Assembly: GCA_037039925.1 (NCBI GenBank)
Contig: JAXRKP010000279.1
Span: forward strand, 141,718 to 205,717
DNA: 64,000 nucleotides
Source of the DNA: Doris montereyensis
Lineage: Eukaryota > Mollusca > Gastropoda > Nudibranchia > Dorididae
Direction: 5' to 3'
Each line of letters starts with the position of its first letter. Positions within the stretch are counted from its first letter, which is position 1. The notes beneath the pieces are model-generated. The model made no database searches. It was not told the origin of the DNA and saw nothing but the letters and a program-made list of their open reading frames with translations. Positions 33,000 through 43,239 of this stretch are shown here, piece after piece. A program made the position numbers and the translations under genes.

Positions 33000-33205
33000 A
33001 CACTAGGGAGAAAAAGTGCACACAGTAATGAAAAAACACCTGTGCAGTGCGCACAAGGAAGAAAAGATGCACATAGTAGTGAAAAAACACCTGTGCAGTG
33101 CATACTAGGAAGAAAAGGCCCTGATAGGAATGAGAAACGCCTGTGCAATGCACACTAGGAAGAAAAGGTGCTGACAGGAATGAGAAACACCTGTGCAGTG
33201 CACAC
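33000..33205. repeat. Tandem repeat, about 50-bp unit, 4 diverged copies
   Basis: Units contain AACACCTGTGCAGTGCACAC and AGGAAGAAAAGGTGC with ACAGGAATGAGA. The copies are older and more diverged than the neighbouring array. Confidence 0.85.
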
Positions 33206-33589
33206 ACCCTTGAAAACCTAACAGCATGCATATGATTTTTCAAAAATCTATTAATTTGCACACAATTGTAATTTTTTTTGCCAAATTTTGCACAGTACGA
33301 AAAATGTACGCACACCAGTCTACAAATAGATTAGAGAGAGCATTGCTGAGAAGCACAACTGGTAGATTTTAAAAGTGAATCATAGTTAATCCAGCAAGCG
33401 ATTCATTGTAATGATGATCATGAGAAACCTAGTAGTAGTGACGACAAAATAACACAACCAATAACAGAATGTTTCCACTGCGACGACGTACTGTCATTCC
33501 AAATTTGAATAAGTTTTGCCACCCTTTGGTACAGAACATTTTTATTTTTGCCAGAAACATCTCAAAGCATGTTTACATCATCTCTCCTC
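33206..33589. other. Intron sequence
   Basis: Unique-looking AT-rich sequence without recognised elements. Confidence 0.35.
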
Positions 33590-33770
33590 TTGGGGGACTC
33601 GGTAGTCCAGAGGTATGATGTCGGCCTCTCAACCGAAAGGTTGTTGGTTCAGCCCTGATGGTTGAAAAGTTTTCTTGAGTGAAATTTACAAGTCCCATGT
33701 ACAGATCACAATACCCTGTGCACGTTAAAGGCCCTTTGGTTATAGACAGGGCAGTCCGGGCAAAATGTAA
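33590..33770 (+). mobile_element. SINE-A copy
   Basis: GGGGGACTCGGTAGTCCAGA, GTCGGCCTCTCAACCGAAAG, box-B-like TTGGTTCAGCCCTG, then GATCACAATACCCTGTGCAC and CAGTCCGGGCAAAATG. The 3' tail is decayed. Confidence 0.75.
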
Positions 33771-34074
33771 AATGTTCACAAAACTCATGTGCAAGCAGTC
33801 TAAAATCGATTTACCAGTGCACAAAGAATTCGCAATCCATTTTGTGACGTTTTAAGAAACACAAAAATGCATCATCGATGAGACTGTCTAAACTGTGTCT
33901 AAACTGTCCACGATATACAGGATTAGAGATTTGTCCTTCAAATGATCAAACGTATGCTTCTTTTGTGTCTGTGTAAATTTCGGAGGCTTTGAACCAATAG
34001 AAAGACTTCAGTTACGTACGGGATCCAAACAAACATTTCTGTTTTCTTCTCACCTTGAAACTCTAACCTTGTAA

Positions 34075-34255
34075 GTCAATGAGCAGACTTGTTTGTTTAG
34101 ATCTTTCAAAAAGTTCAACTTTAACCTTGTAAGTCAATGAGCAGACTTATTCGTTTAGATCTTTCAAAAAGTTCAACTTTAACTGTGCAAGTCAATGAGC
34201 AGACTTGTTTGTTTACATCTTTCAAAAAGTTCAACTCTAACCTTACAAGTCCATT
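34075..34255. repeat. Tandem repeat, 58-bp unit, 3 copies
   Basis: Copies of AAGTCAATGAGCAGACTTGT, TTGTTTAGATCTTTCAAAAA and GTTCAACTTTAACCTTG. The first copy starts near 34060. Confidence 0.9.
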
Positions 34256-34604
34256 TTGTGCACAACTGATTTTTTTCTTCTTCCATAAACTTCTTTCTAA
34301 AAACCAACATAGTTATTAAATTGTAATCAAAGAGGTATGAAGTTTGCAGCCCTATTCGATGATTAGTCAACGTAAAAAATACGTCAGATGGGCTTACATG
34401 CATAGTGGTTTTCACTGACGATATATCACAATGACCAGCATAAGAGTCGAATTACACAGTAATGTTATTTCATGTCTCTTGTAACTTTAACAGTTGTTCT
34501 GTCATAGACAACAAAGTGTTTCTCGTTAAAATGTCATTGTTTGAGAGAAAGATATTGATTTGGGTTGGGTTTTGTTTTAAATTAACGTTTTCTTTTATCT
34601 GTAG
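34256..34604. other. Intron sequence
   Basis: AT-rich unique sequence ending in the TTTTATCTGTAG acceptor. Confidence 0.4.
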
Positions 34605-34752
34605 GTCTTTATTGGCTTGGGTTTTCCCTATGAAGGACCCGCTGCCCTTGAAGCAATTGCCAACGGAGCCGTTTTTCTCAACCCTGAATTCAACCCTCCT
34701 CACAACAGTAAAAACAATAAGTTTTTCAAAAGGAAAACCTACGCATCGAGAA
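34605..34752 (+). CDS. MGAT5: MGAT5 exon: GLGFPYEGPAALEAIANG, with one-base insertion
   Basis: 148 nt between TTTATCTGTAG and GAA|GTGAGT. It reads VFIGLGFPYEGPAALEAIAN then GAVFLNPEFNPPHNSKNN, matching the most conserved block of GnT-V (FVGLGFPYEGPAPLEAIANG). This block belongs to the C-terminal Rossmann-like fold of the donor site. After KFF the frame moves by one to KGKPTHRE, matching GKPTLRE. One extra A in the run at 34728-34731 explains it and restores phase 0 into the next exon. Confidence 0.95.
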
Positions 34753-34764
34753 GTGAGTGATTAG

Positions 34765-35835
34765 AGTTTACGTCAATGTAAAAGTAGATGAGTATACGTC
34801 AATGTTAAAGTAGATGGGTATACGTCAATGTAAAAGTAGGTAAGTATAAGTCAATGTAAAAGTAGGTAAGTATAAGTCAATGTAAAAGTACATAAGTATA
34901 TGTCAATGTAAAAGTAGATGAGTATACGTCAATGTAAAAGTAGATAAGTATACGTCAATGTAAAAATAGATGAGTGTGCGTCAATGTAAAAGTAAATGAG
35001 TATACGTCAATATAAAAGTGGATAATTATATGTCATTGTAAAAGTAGATGAATATATGTCAATGTAAAAGTAGATGAGTATTCGTCTATGTAAAATTAGA
35101 TAAGTATATGTCAATGTAAAAGGGGATAAGTATACGTCAATGTAAAAATAGATGAGTATACGTCAATATAAAAGTGGATAAGTATACGTCATGTAAAAGT
35201 AGATGAATATATGTCAATGTAAACGTAGATGAGTATTCGTCAATGTAAAATTAGATAAGTATATGTCAATGTAAAAGTGGATAAGTATAAGTCAATGTAA
35301 AAATAGATGAGTATACGTCAATGTAAAAGTAGATGAGTATACGTCAATGTAAAAGTAGATGAGTATACGTCAATGTAAAAGTAGATAAGTATATGTCAAT
35401 GTAAAAGCAGATAGATATATGTCAATGAAAAAGCAGATGAGTATACGTCAGTGTGAAAGTAGATGAGTATATGTCACTGAAAAAGCAGATTAGTATATGT
35501 CAATGGAAAGTAGATGAGTATACGTCAATGTAAAAGTAGATGAGTATACGTCTATGTAAAAGTAGATGAGTATACGTCAATATAAAAGTAGATGAGTATA
35601 CGTCAATGTAATAGTAGATGAGTATATGTCAATGTAAAAGTAGATGAGTATTCGTCAATGTAAAAGTAGATAAGTATATGTCAATGTAAAAGTGGATAAG
35701 TATACGTCAATGTAAAATAGATGAGTATACGTCAATGTAAAAGTAGATACGAGTATACATCAATGTAGAAGTAGATAAGTGTACGTCAATGTAAAAGTAG
35801 ATAAGTATACGTCAATTCTAAAGTAGACAAGTAGG
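34765..35835. repeat. Minisatellite, 26-bp unit, about 41 copies
   Basis: Units of AGTAGATGAGTATACGTCAA plus TGTAAA, with frequent ATAAG/ATGAG and CGTC/TGTC variants. It begins only about 12 bp after an MGAT5 donor site, so the donor downstream region is itself next to the array. Confidence 0.97.
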
Positions 35836-35890
35836 GTCTGTACGGCCCGTAAAGCCGGAGCTTGATCCCTGTTTCTGTAGCTTGAAACAA
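35836..35890 (-). mobile_element. SINE-B 3' fragment
   Basis: Plus strand GTACGGCCCGTAAAGCCGGA, GCTTGATCCCTGTTTCTGTAG; only the 3' end of the family. Confidence 0.6.
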
Positions 35891-36041
35891 AACAGTTATT
35901 TATGTAATGTGATTAGATTGGCTTAAAACATCATGTTCATTCTGGTCATTAGTCTAAGCTGTATCAAAGAACTTAGAGATTTTGTCAATTAGTCTGATTG
36001 GTTTTGTTTTAATGTTTATATTATAAAAAAAATAAATTAGT

Positions 36042-36325
36042 TTCTTTAAGGTCATTATGACCCATAGAGCCGGAGCTTATCTCGGTTTCTACCGCTTAGG
36101 CGAACAGGTGATATAATCACCTCCTGTACAGGACGCTAGTCTGACTGCAGGTTTTCACTCCCAAGCTAGCGCTTGTACCCATTTGTGCCTGGGTCGAGAG
36201 GAGAAAATGCGTTGTTGGGTGCCTTTCCTATGGAACACAATGATGGGTTTAGCTTTACCAGGATTCGAACCGGGGACTTTGTGGTACCAAGTCCGGCAGC
36301 CTAACCACTCGGCCAATGATGCCAC
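36042..36325 (-). mobile_element. SINE-B copy
   Basis: Plus strand: CTTTAAGGTCATTATGACCC, GGAGCTTATCTCGGTTTCTA, CATTTGTGCCTGGGTCGAGA, AGCTTTACCAGGATTCGAAC and CTAACCACTCGGCC head. It ends about 60 bp before an MGAT5 acceptor. Confidence 0.85.
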
Positions 36326-36386
36326 ACTTTATCCTTATATATCCTCTCGAAAACCATAAGTCATTTATGATCATGCCTACTTCCAG

Positions 36387-36506
36387 GTATCATCCCAGCA
36401 TCCCTATGCGGAAACCTTCATCGGCCCTCCGTATGTTTTCACACTGAACATCAACAACATGTCAGAGGTGGAAGCCGTTCTCAATAAAATCATACTAAAA
36501 GACCAG
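36387..36506 (+). CDS. MGAT5: MGAT5 exon: SQHPYAETFIG segment
   Basis: 120 nt, exactly 40 codons in phase 0, between CTACTTCCAG and CAG|GTAACA. It reads VSSQHPYAETFIGPPYVFTL then NINNMSEVEAVLNKIILKDQ, matching TSQHPYAEVFIGRPHVWTVD and the following NNQEEVEDAVKAI segment of vertebrate GnT-V. Intact. Confidence 0.97.
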
Positions 36507-36754
36507 GTAACAATTGTGCTATCTTTTTGTTTTGTGTTTTTTTTTCTTACCGTTTCTTTGCGATTTCGGTTGATTTGTGCATATGTGAACATAACTTACT
36601 GAGTTTTCTGTTTAGATATTTAGATGCTTCATAATTGTGACCAGGGTTTCCCTGTGTGATTTCTTTTGTTTGCGAACATTTGGGCACTGTTTCTTTGTTT
36701 GGAGACGAGAAAAGCCTTCAATGAATGAAATTTGCATATGTCCTTTTGCCGTGG

Positions 36755-36875
36755 GCGGTTGGGGGGGGGGGGGGGGGGGGTTTGCTACTGGTAGGTCTTG
36801 CTTATTTCCTTTCATTTTTTCACTTGGATGTTTCCTTTTACTTTACCCTGAGATCACTGCATATGGTGGATGATA
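36755..36875 (+). mobile_element. SINE-C copy
   Basis: A G run at 36763-36780, then CTACTGGTAGGTCTTGCTTA, ATGTTTCCTTTTACTTTACC and CTGAGATCACTGCATATGGTG. Confidence 0.65.
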
Positions 36876-37820
36876 GGCCTGGATGAGCCTCAAGAATTAC
36901 TTGATCGCTCATGATCATGGCTTCCTGATCACTGTTTCGATGCTCAAACAGTGATTAAAATGTTGTGGCGTTGATGATAGCACCAAACAAATTGATCTGT
37001 CAATACCTTCCACACATTAGTCTCTGACTACATTAATTCCTTATAATCCCAGTTTGAAAGTGAAATTAACGGCCACCTATCCATACTTTGATTTTAATAA
37101 TCTGCTCGATGGCTCGTAGCATCGAGCAAGTGTGTCTGTCGATATCTTTATCGCAGCAATCTTCGACTACATTACATTCATTCTAATCCAAACTGACTGA
37201 AAGTAAAAAGAACTGTCACTGATACCATTATCAAATAAATGCCTGCTCGATGCCTCTTGGCTGTGATCAGTGATCAGCCAAGGTTTTAGAATATGTGACG
37301 ACAGGAAGTTGGTGCGGAATGATAGTACTCTATTGTGTTAGTGAGACGGAGCGGGGTTGGGGGAGAGCGAGCCTGTTTTGAGAGGGGCAAGGCTACATTT
37401 CTTTGAAAGTGCGGCTCACTCGTTCATCGGTCGGGATGAAGGGGAGGGGAGGAAGAAAGAAGTGACAGGGTTTTGCCAGGATATCCATTCCACCATGTCT
37501 AAAAATAGCTATTTGATATTGAGCAATAAGGGCCATTTAATAGGGACTTATTCCTGGTTAGATCCTCTAAGTCAGTGCCTTGACATAAGATAAAAGAAAA
37601 GTTACAGTAGGAACTGCCCACTTATGTATTATTGACCCTTTAATAGAAATTAATTTGATCGGCATGACGGGGAAATTGGGATGGTCACAGATACAATGAC
37701 AGTGTTTTTACTCAATTAATTTCTAGCATCCCCTCTGCATGTCATGTGTCCTGATGAAGGGTATGATTTAGTATGAAGGTGGGTTCATGACATTAAGACC
37801 AAAAAGATCTGTAAGTCCTT
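36876..37820. other. Intron sequence
   Basis: Contains two imperfect copies of a block around ATCGAGCAAGTGTGTCTGTCGATA / CTGATACCATTATC with TCGATGGCTCG / TCGATGCCTCT (about 37010-37265). Otherwise unique. No exon recognised. Confidence 0.4.
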
Positions 37821-38218
37821 AAAGGCTAATATACGAGAACTGATCTTGCATTGAGATTGCCAGTAACTCTCACTGTTTGAGATTAACAGTCACCGTCACT
37901 GTTTAGAGTAAATCGTTAAAGGCTAATATACAAGAACTGATCTTGCATTGTGATTGCCAGTCACCTTCACTGTTTAGAGTAAGTCATTAAAGGCTAATAT
38001 ACAAGAACTGATCTTGCATTGTGATTGCCAGTAACTCTCACTGTTTGAGATTAACAGTCACCGTCACTGTTTGGAGTAAGTCGTTAAAGGCTAATATACA
38101 AGAACTGATCTTGTATTGTGATTGCCAGTCACCATCACTGTTTGGAGTAGGTCATTAAAGGCTAATATACAAGAACTGATCTTGCATTGTGATTGCCATT
38201 CACCTTCACTGTTTGGAA
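37821..38218. repeat. Higher-order tandem repeat, alternating 97- and 71-bp units
   Basis: The phrase AAAGGCTAATATACAAGAAC begins at about 37821, 37918, 37989, 38086 and 38157. Spacings are 97, 71, 97, 71. The longer unit has an extra GTAACTCTCACTGTTTGAGA stretch before the shared CACTGTTT-GAGTAA end. Confidence 0.9.
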
Positions 38219-38704
38219 GTGTGCCGGTTCATTGTAAACGTAAAATCTCATCAGCGCTTCTCTCTACACATCATTATCACTGAAGTGTCTTTTCTTCCAC
38301 GTCTACTGGAATCGGTTTGTCTTCATAATGGCTCCTAAATCACGCGAAAACCCAGCTTGGATCTACACGGAAAAGCAAGGCGACATAGTCCTGTGTCTCT
38401 CTGTTCCTTCTCTCCGTTTGCCCCATCCGCCCATCCTCATTGATGCTTGTCGCAGTGTTTCTCGGTCCCAGTCACAATCTCTCTCTGTCTCTCTCTCCCT
38501 CCCTCACCGCTTGCTTGTCTGTCTGTGATCATGAATATGAAGCATTTGCGCATCTCAACTTTGATCATGTGCGACGCTGTGATCATGATCATAATTCCGA
38601 GAACTCAATCACAGTGATCAAATTCCCTTGATCGTTCACTGCTCATGATCAACCGGAAAGCGATCAATGCCCAGGCCTAGTGGAGTAAATTTCAATGAAA
38701 CAAA
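38219..38704. other. Intron sequence
   Basis: Contains a CT-rich stretch at 38475-38525 and several GATCATGATC-type palindromes near 38528-38650. No exon or named repeat recognised. Confidence 0.4.
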
Positions 38705-38775
38705 CAAACGTTTCTCTTAATTCACCCTGAGATGACTGCATATGGTGGACGGGGTAATTTCAATCAATCAATCAA
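38705..38775 (+). mobile_element. SINE-C 3' end
   Basis: CTTAATTCACCCTGAGATGA, GCATATGGTGGACGGGGTAA and a CAATCAATCAATCAAG tail. The first half of the element is missing. Confidence 0.65.
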
Positions 38776-39411
38776 GCAGTTGTTTAGCAGGATATGAAAT
38801 TTCCAAAGTAAGCATTACTCAGAGTAAGGAAACTGTAAAGGCGCATGTCACACAGAAAAGCCAATCTGGCAATGAATATAGCCACTTTGGATATATGCAA
38901 AGCAGGATAGCTAGCATCTGGAGTATAAACATAAACTCAATTTTGAGCTCCTCTATCTCGCAATATCTTACAGAGCTCATACGTTTTTAACTTTTAAAGT
39001 CATGAATACAAAGAACAAGCCCAATTTCTTTTCCTTCCTGCGTCTCCAAAAAACTACGAAATGGTTAATTTATTGATACAGAAATTTTACAAATGCAAAA
39101 ACATTACAATTTGCCTCTACGCACGACCTGAGCCAAACGGCTAGCTTAGTCTGAGTAACTAAATCTAGTAGAACGCTGTGAGAGTTAAAACACTAGAAAG
39201 TTCTAATGCGAAATTGAATGGGTTTTTCTTGCGGTTTTGCTTTGGGTTTTGTTCCTACTTTTCAGTCGCTCTACCATGAGAAAATGCAAAGGAAGCAACA
39301 ATAAGTAAATACCAGGACACGTTGCGTGTTTGTTTGTTTTTTTCTCTTGACGTGTATTATTTTACTTTCACCCATTTATATTTGTCACTGATGCCTTAGC
39401 TCTTTTTTGCA
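38776..39411. other. Intron sequence
   Basis: AT-rich, unique-looking. No recognised feature. Confidence 0.35.
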
Positions 39412-39601
39412 CGTTGGGGGACTCTAGTTCCAGAGACAAGGTATCTGCCTCTCATCCCAAATGTCATGGTTTCAAGCCCCACCGATGTTTGGACATTGTT
39501 AAAGATCCACTGGCTGTTTACAATGCAATCCAGGCAAAAACTTGAAAATCCTACCTAACCCCCCCCCCAACATCGGATCAGCTCGGTTCTCAGTTGTGGA
39601 T
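39412..39601 (+). mobile_element. SINE-A 5' part, split by a LINE
   Basis: GTTGGGGGACTCTAGTTCCAGAG, box-B-like TTTCAAGCCCCACC, CCACTGGCTGTTTACAATGC and ATCAGCTCGGTTCTCAGTTGTGGAT. It stops at TTGTGGAT (39594-39601). The tail resumes with the same TTGTGGAT at 39923. Confidence 0.8.
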
Positions 39602-39922
39602 TATTGTTGTTGTTGTTGTAGCGCTTGGACATTTGTCCTTCAGTCCATTGTCATGTAGTGGTATCTGCAGGTGTTTTCCATCTGTTGCAGGGTTCCATAA
39701 ATGGTGTTCCAAGTACCGGGTTCCTCAGGGAGTAGTGTTTCGTGTAGGTCTTTCAGTTTATGATATTCGAAAAGGTGATGGGTCACAGTTTCAGGGGGTG
39801 GTCACAAAGAGGACACACTGGGGAATGTTCAGGTTTAGTTGTATGTGGTGTTGTGCTGTATTCAGAGCCTGAACATGGTGACTCGGGTCTTTTCATTTTA
39901 ATTAGTTGATGTTGTCATTTGT
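39602..39922 (-). mobile_element. 5'-truncated LINE nested in SINE-A
   Basis: On the minus strand, broken frames read CPLCDHPL, then ETVTHHLFEYHKLKDLHETL, LPEEPGTWNTIYGTLQQMEN and a final QALQQQQ from a CAA repeat. A Cys-rich finger, an ETVxHxLFEC-like helix and a short C terminus with CAA tail are typical of the 3' end of RNase-H-type LINEs. The repeated TTGTGGAT on both sides looks like its target-site duplication. Confidence 0.7.
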
Positions 39923-40025
39923 TTGTGGATGTGGGTAAATCAAATCAAATCAAACAAAATGAAATCAAATCAAAATCAAATCAAATCAAATCAAATCAAA
40001 ATCAAATCAAAATCAAATCAAGCCT
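39923..40025 (+). mobile_element. SINE-A 3' part with pentamer tail
   Basis: TTGTGGATGTGGGTAAATCA followed by AAATC/AAAATC repeats up to 40020. It completes the SINE-A copy interrupted at 39602. Confidence 0.8.
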
Positions 40026-40107
40026 TGCAAGTATATGGGGCTTCTGCCATTGCATTATGCGTACTGTAAACCAACACAATGTTTCTGTCTCTCCGTTCTC
40101 GTTACAG

Positions 40108-40291
40108 TACACCCCATACTTGCCCTTTGAGTACACAGAGGAAGGCATGCTGCAACGAATGAACGCCTTCATTCAACACCAAGACTTTTGTTCCCATTCC
40201 AAGTCACATCCCACATGGCCGCCCAGAGATGCGGTCGACTTTCTGTTTGCGAAGACAGGCAAGTCCTGCAAAGATGCCTGTATGGAGATAG
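40108..40291 (+). CDS. MGAT5: MGAT5 exon: YLPFEYTEEGMLQRMNAF segment
   Basis: 184 nt between TCTCGTTACAG and G|GTGAGA. It reads YTPYLPFEYTEEGMLQRMNA then FIQHQDFC, matching EPYMPYEFTCEGMLQRINAFIEKQDFC. A WPPRDAV segment and CKDAC follow, matching WPPLSAL and CKQVC. All three Cys of the matching vertebrate segments after the ECM position are kept (DFC, KSC, DAC). The vertebrate Cys in FTCEG is Glu here (YTEEG). It ends in phase 1. Confidence 0.97.
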
Positions 40292-40434
40292 GTGAGACTC
40301 TCGTGTGGGGTGGGGGGTGGGGTGGGAGTTGAGGAGTTCTGGCTACGTGACCCTTTAGAAGATATAAATGGGTCCATAATCCGTATTCTCGCATAAATGC
40401 AGGCTAACCGGCTACATCATTTGTCCCCCAGCAG

Positions 40435-40556
40435 GCCATTTAGTACACACGCCTGTTAGCTTTTTGTACTAACACCTCTGACAAGATCTTTCTCTACCTA
40501 TAGCTGAGTACTCATTCACACTGTCAAGTGAGGAAAATAGAGTGAAGTACCTTTCA
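40435..40556 (-). mobile_element. SINE-D 3' part
   Basis: Plus strand: ACACCTCTGACAAGATCTTT, CTACCTATAGCTGAGTACTC and GTGAGGAAAATAGAGTGAAG. It stops at CCTTTCAG. The head of the same family is found 510 bp further on. Confidence 0.6.
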
Positions 40557-41068
40557 GAAATTTGCAGATAAGTTGTTTACTCTGTTCTCTTATTGCATCG
40601 ATACATTTGTAATTTATATACATTTCACACCTTCAGTGTAAATTTTTGGCTTGATTGATACTTCCTTCATTCATTCTCTATCATTTCTTCTTTCTAGACC
40701 CAGTGAGATATAGATCTAGTCTTATAGTTATCCTATTTTTTCGTTCTTGTTTCCCATACTCAAACCTCTCTCTCTCCCTTTCTTTCTTCCCTGCCTTTTT
40801 TTCTTCCTTTTTCTCCCTCTCTCTCTCTTTCTCTCTCCTTCTTTCTATGTCCTTCTCACCTTTTATTACTTTCTTATTTTCATATTTTTATTTCATTCTA
40901 GATCTGAACCTTCCATTCTCGCTCATTCTTCACATCCCCCTAGCCCACGTTTCTTATCACCACCGTCTTTTTCCTTCTTTCTTTCTCCTTTCTGTTTTTC
41001 TTCTGACATCACATTGTGTGATGCCTGAGGTAGTACTTAGATCTAGATTCTAGATATTTCTCGTTTGT
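40557..41068. other. Pyrimidine-rich sequence between two SINE-D parts
   Basis: CT- and TTC-rich from 40755 to 41010, giving Ser/Phe/Leu-rich open frames of no significance. It separates the two parts of one SINE-D copy and could be a later insertion. I see no terminal repeats that prove it. Confidence 0.45.
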
Positions 41069-41145
41069 GCCAGCTGTGGGGCTTGAACCAGTGTCGTCGT
41101 GATTGCAATACCACAACGCTAAGATTCAGCTACAACGCCTCATAG
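41069..41145 (-). mobile_element. SINE-D head
   Basis: Plus strand GTGCCAGCTGTGGGGCTTGA, ACCAGTGTCGTCGTGATTGC, and AGCTACAACGCCTC. This is the reverse complement of the head at 41945. Confidence 0.65.
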
Positions 41146-41204
41146 TTTTAACGTTTAAACCAACAAAAAATGGCACACCTAAAACCCCGCTGAAAGTTCA
41201 AAGG

Positions 41205-41490
41205 GACAGAAATTGACATTTGCCAATATGTAGGCCCACAATATTCAAGCCAACAGAAACGAATAATTTATGACACACTTCTCTTTTGTTAGCTCTAAAT
41301 GATGCTATTCTAAATTTAAAATAAAATACAAGATCAAAGGTCAGGGCCTCATGTGACCAACTGAAAGCACAGACCAATCCGCATTCTTTGCGAAGATCGG
41401 CTGGCAGGAGGTCAGAAATGTGTAAAACAAAGAGGGTTGCTACAGCGGAGAGAAAGTTGAACATACGGAGCAAGATGGCTGCTGCTTAAT
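41205..41490 (-). repeat. Interspersed repeat family E, copy 2
   Basis: Plus-strand blocks GCCAATATGTAGGCCCACA, TTCAAGCCAACAGAAAC, TTTGTTAGCTCTAAATG and CAATCCGCATTCTTTGCG. These are reverse complements of the blocks at 25425-25700, in the opposite order. Confidence 0.7.
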
Positions 41491-41944
41491 GTCAACACGA
41501 AAGGGTTAAAGATAGGGTATATATTGTTCTTGGTTACATTTTCTGGATATGCATTGGGATACACCCTAGGGATTTCAGGAGGAGTTTTTGATTGGAAAAA
41601 GATTGTTTTGCCTGTGTTCCACAAAATTTTTTATTGTTACTTCATCCACTAATTTCTCGATTTCTGATCATTACAATAAAAGGCCTGCATAACTTCAGTA
41701 TCGAGTACTACGTAATAATCCTGCGTAACTTTAGAATCAAGTATTAATTTGATCTAATACTTGTACTTGATATCACCCGTAACTGATACAGTGGTTTCTG
41801 AGATAACCACGGTCTAAGTTCAGGAGACCCAACTTTATAATAAAGAGAAATCATAGTCCAACATTATTTACCAGCATGCTTGTATACATATATATAACAG
41901 AGATTACAGTAATAAGTATAAACTATCAAAGTGTCTTTGAGTAC
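41491..41944. other. Intron sequence
   Basis: AT-rich unique sequence, nothing recognised. Confidence 0.35.
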
Positions 41945-42200
41945 GAGGCGTTGTAGCTGAACCTTAGTGTTGTGAGCTTGTAATCATGACAACACTGGTT
42001 TTTGAGCCCCACGGCTGGCACAGGTGGGGGTTTTTCACAACGTTGCACTCCAAGTAAGGAAAGGTACTTCTCTTCACTATGCTTTCCTCATTTGACTCAG
42101 GTGTGAATGAGAACCCAGCTATAGGTAGTGAAAGATCTTGTCAGAGTGTTAGTAAGAAAAGCCTTACACGCTTGTGTACCGTATATTCCCCTGAGAGTTG
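41945..42200 (+). mobile_element. SINE-D copy, near full length
   Basis: Head GGCGTTGTAGCTGAACCTTA, GTAATCATGACAACACTGGT, box-B-like TTTTTGAGCCCCACGG, then TTCACTATGCTTTCCTCATT, GACTCAGGTGTGAATGAGAA and AAGATCTTGTCAGAGTGTTA. This is the best copy for defining the family. Confidence 0.7.
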
Positions 42201-43239
42201 AGAAGGATTTTGAATGAAATGGCCTGCTGGGTGATGAGTAATGTACAGTCGGTGAGCCTGCACTTGTGTGGGGATGAGGACCATTAATCCATCTTTATCT
42301 TTATATATCAATGCTGAAAATCGCAAACCATGTAAGTCTAAAATAAGTAACAGCTTTTTTTTTTCGCATGTTTAACATTAGGAAGCCCCTATGCTTCGTC
42401 TAGTTAGGATTCCATGCCACAAGAACCAATAAAAACCTGTATAATAACCATATGAGCAATCAGTGTATCCCTATTGGGTCTAGTTTTTGGCATTTGCACA
42501 CCGTGTTTGTTTCTGAAAATACACTAGATTAAAATGTGCAGTATCGTTTTCTTTGATTATCTCAAAGGATTAAAAATTTGACTTACACGATTACCGACTT
42601 TCACCGTTGATATTATATTTGCATGACTTCAAGCTCATAGTTTTCTCATATACTTTGTCTAGTTTGCTCTATAAATATAATATACTTTCTCTAATTTCCT
42701 GTATTTAAACAATATTAGACTGTCAAAACCCGCTTTAATTTTTGTCGAGAGGACGCGAAAGTTAGAAAACTAGATCTACACATTTGTCTGCTCACATCAT
42801 GAAAAGTAATCAAATCTAGATATTTTATATCACTGTAAACGTTATTCATTTTTTTATCGTTTGATCACAAATGAACTCATTTTGAAAGCCAGACTGTCTT
42901 GTTTTTTTTGTTTAAAAAAGACACATTTCTCTAGTTTCCTCTATATTTCTTCCTAAGGGAGAAAAAAATTGATTGAAGTTAAAAAATGCTCGAAAAAAAT
43001 AAGCTTTTTTTAGATTTTCGAGGACAGATGTGTATCACTACATAGGCAAATCATTTTTCATGTGCATGCTAAAATTTCATTAGGCTCAAAGCTATGGGAT
43101 GTTCTTGCGGACATTTCAAACAACCCAACCCTCAACGTCTGCTCACTCAAATCCATAGCAAGCCCAGCCATCAATATGGCTAGCGAGCATAACTGTTTTC
43201 AAAGCAATTTAATAGAATGATTGAATTAATTCAAAAACT
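42201..43239. other. Intron sequence, AT-rich
   Basis: No exon recognised. It contains two copies of TTTCTCTAATTTCCT / TTTCTCTAGTTTCCTCTAT-like motifs (42685-42705, 42925-42950) that recur just before the last MGAT5 exon. Confidence 0.4.

Noticed and set aside
38328..38528. Open frame beginning MAPKSRENPAW
   Set aside because: Short, ends in a CT-rich tract, and lies within an MGAT5 intron. No conserved motif and no splice partner was seen.
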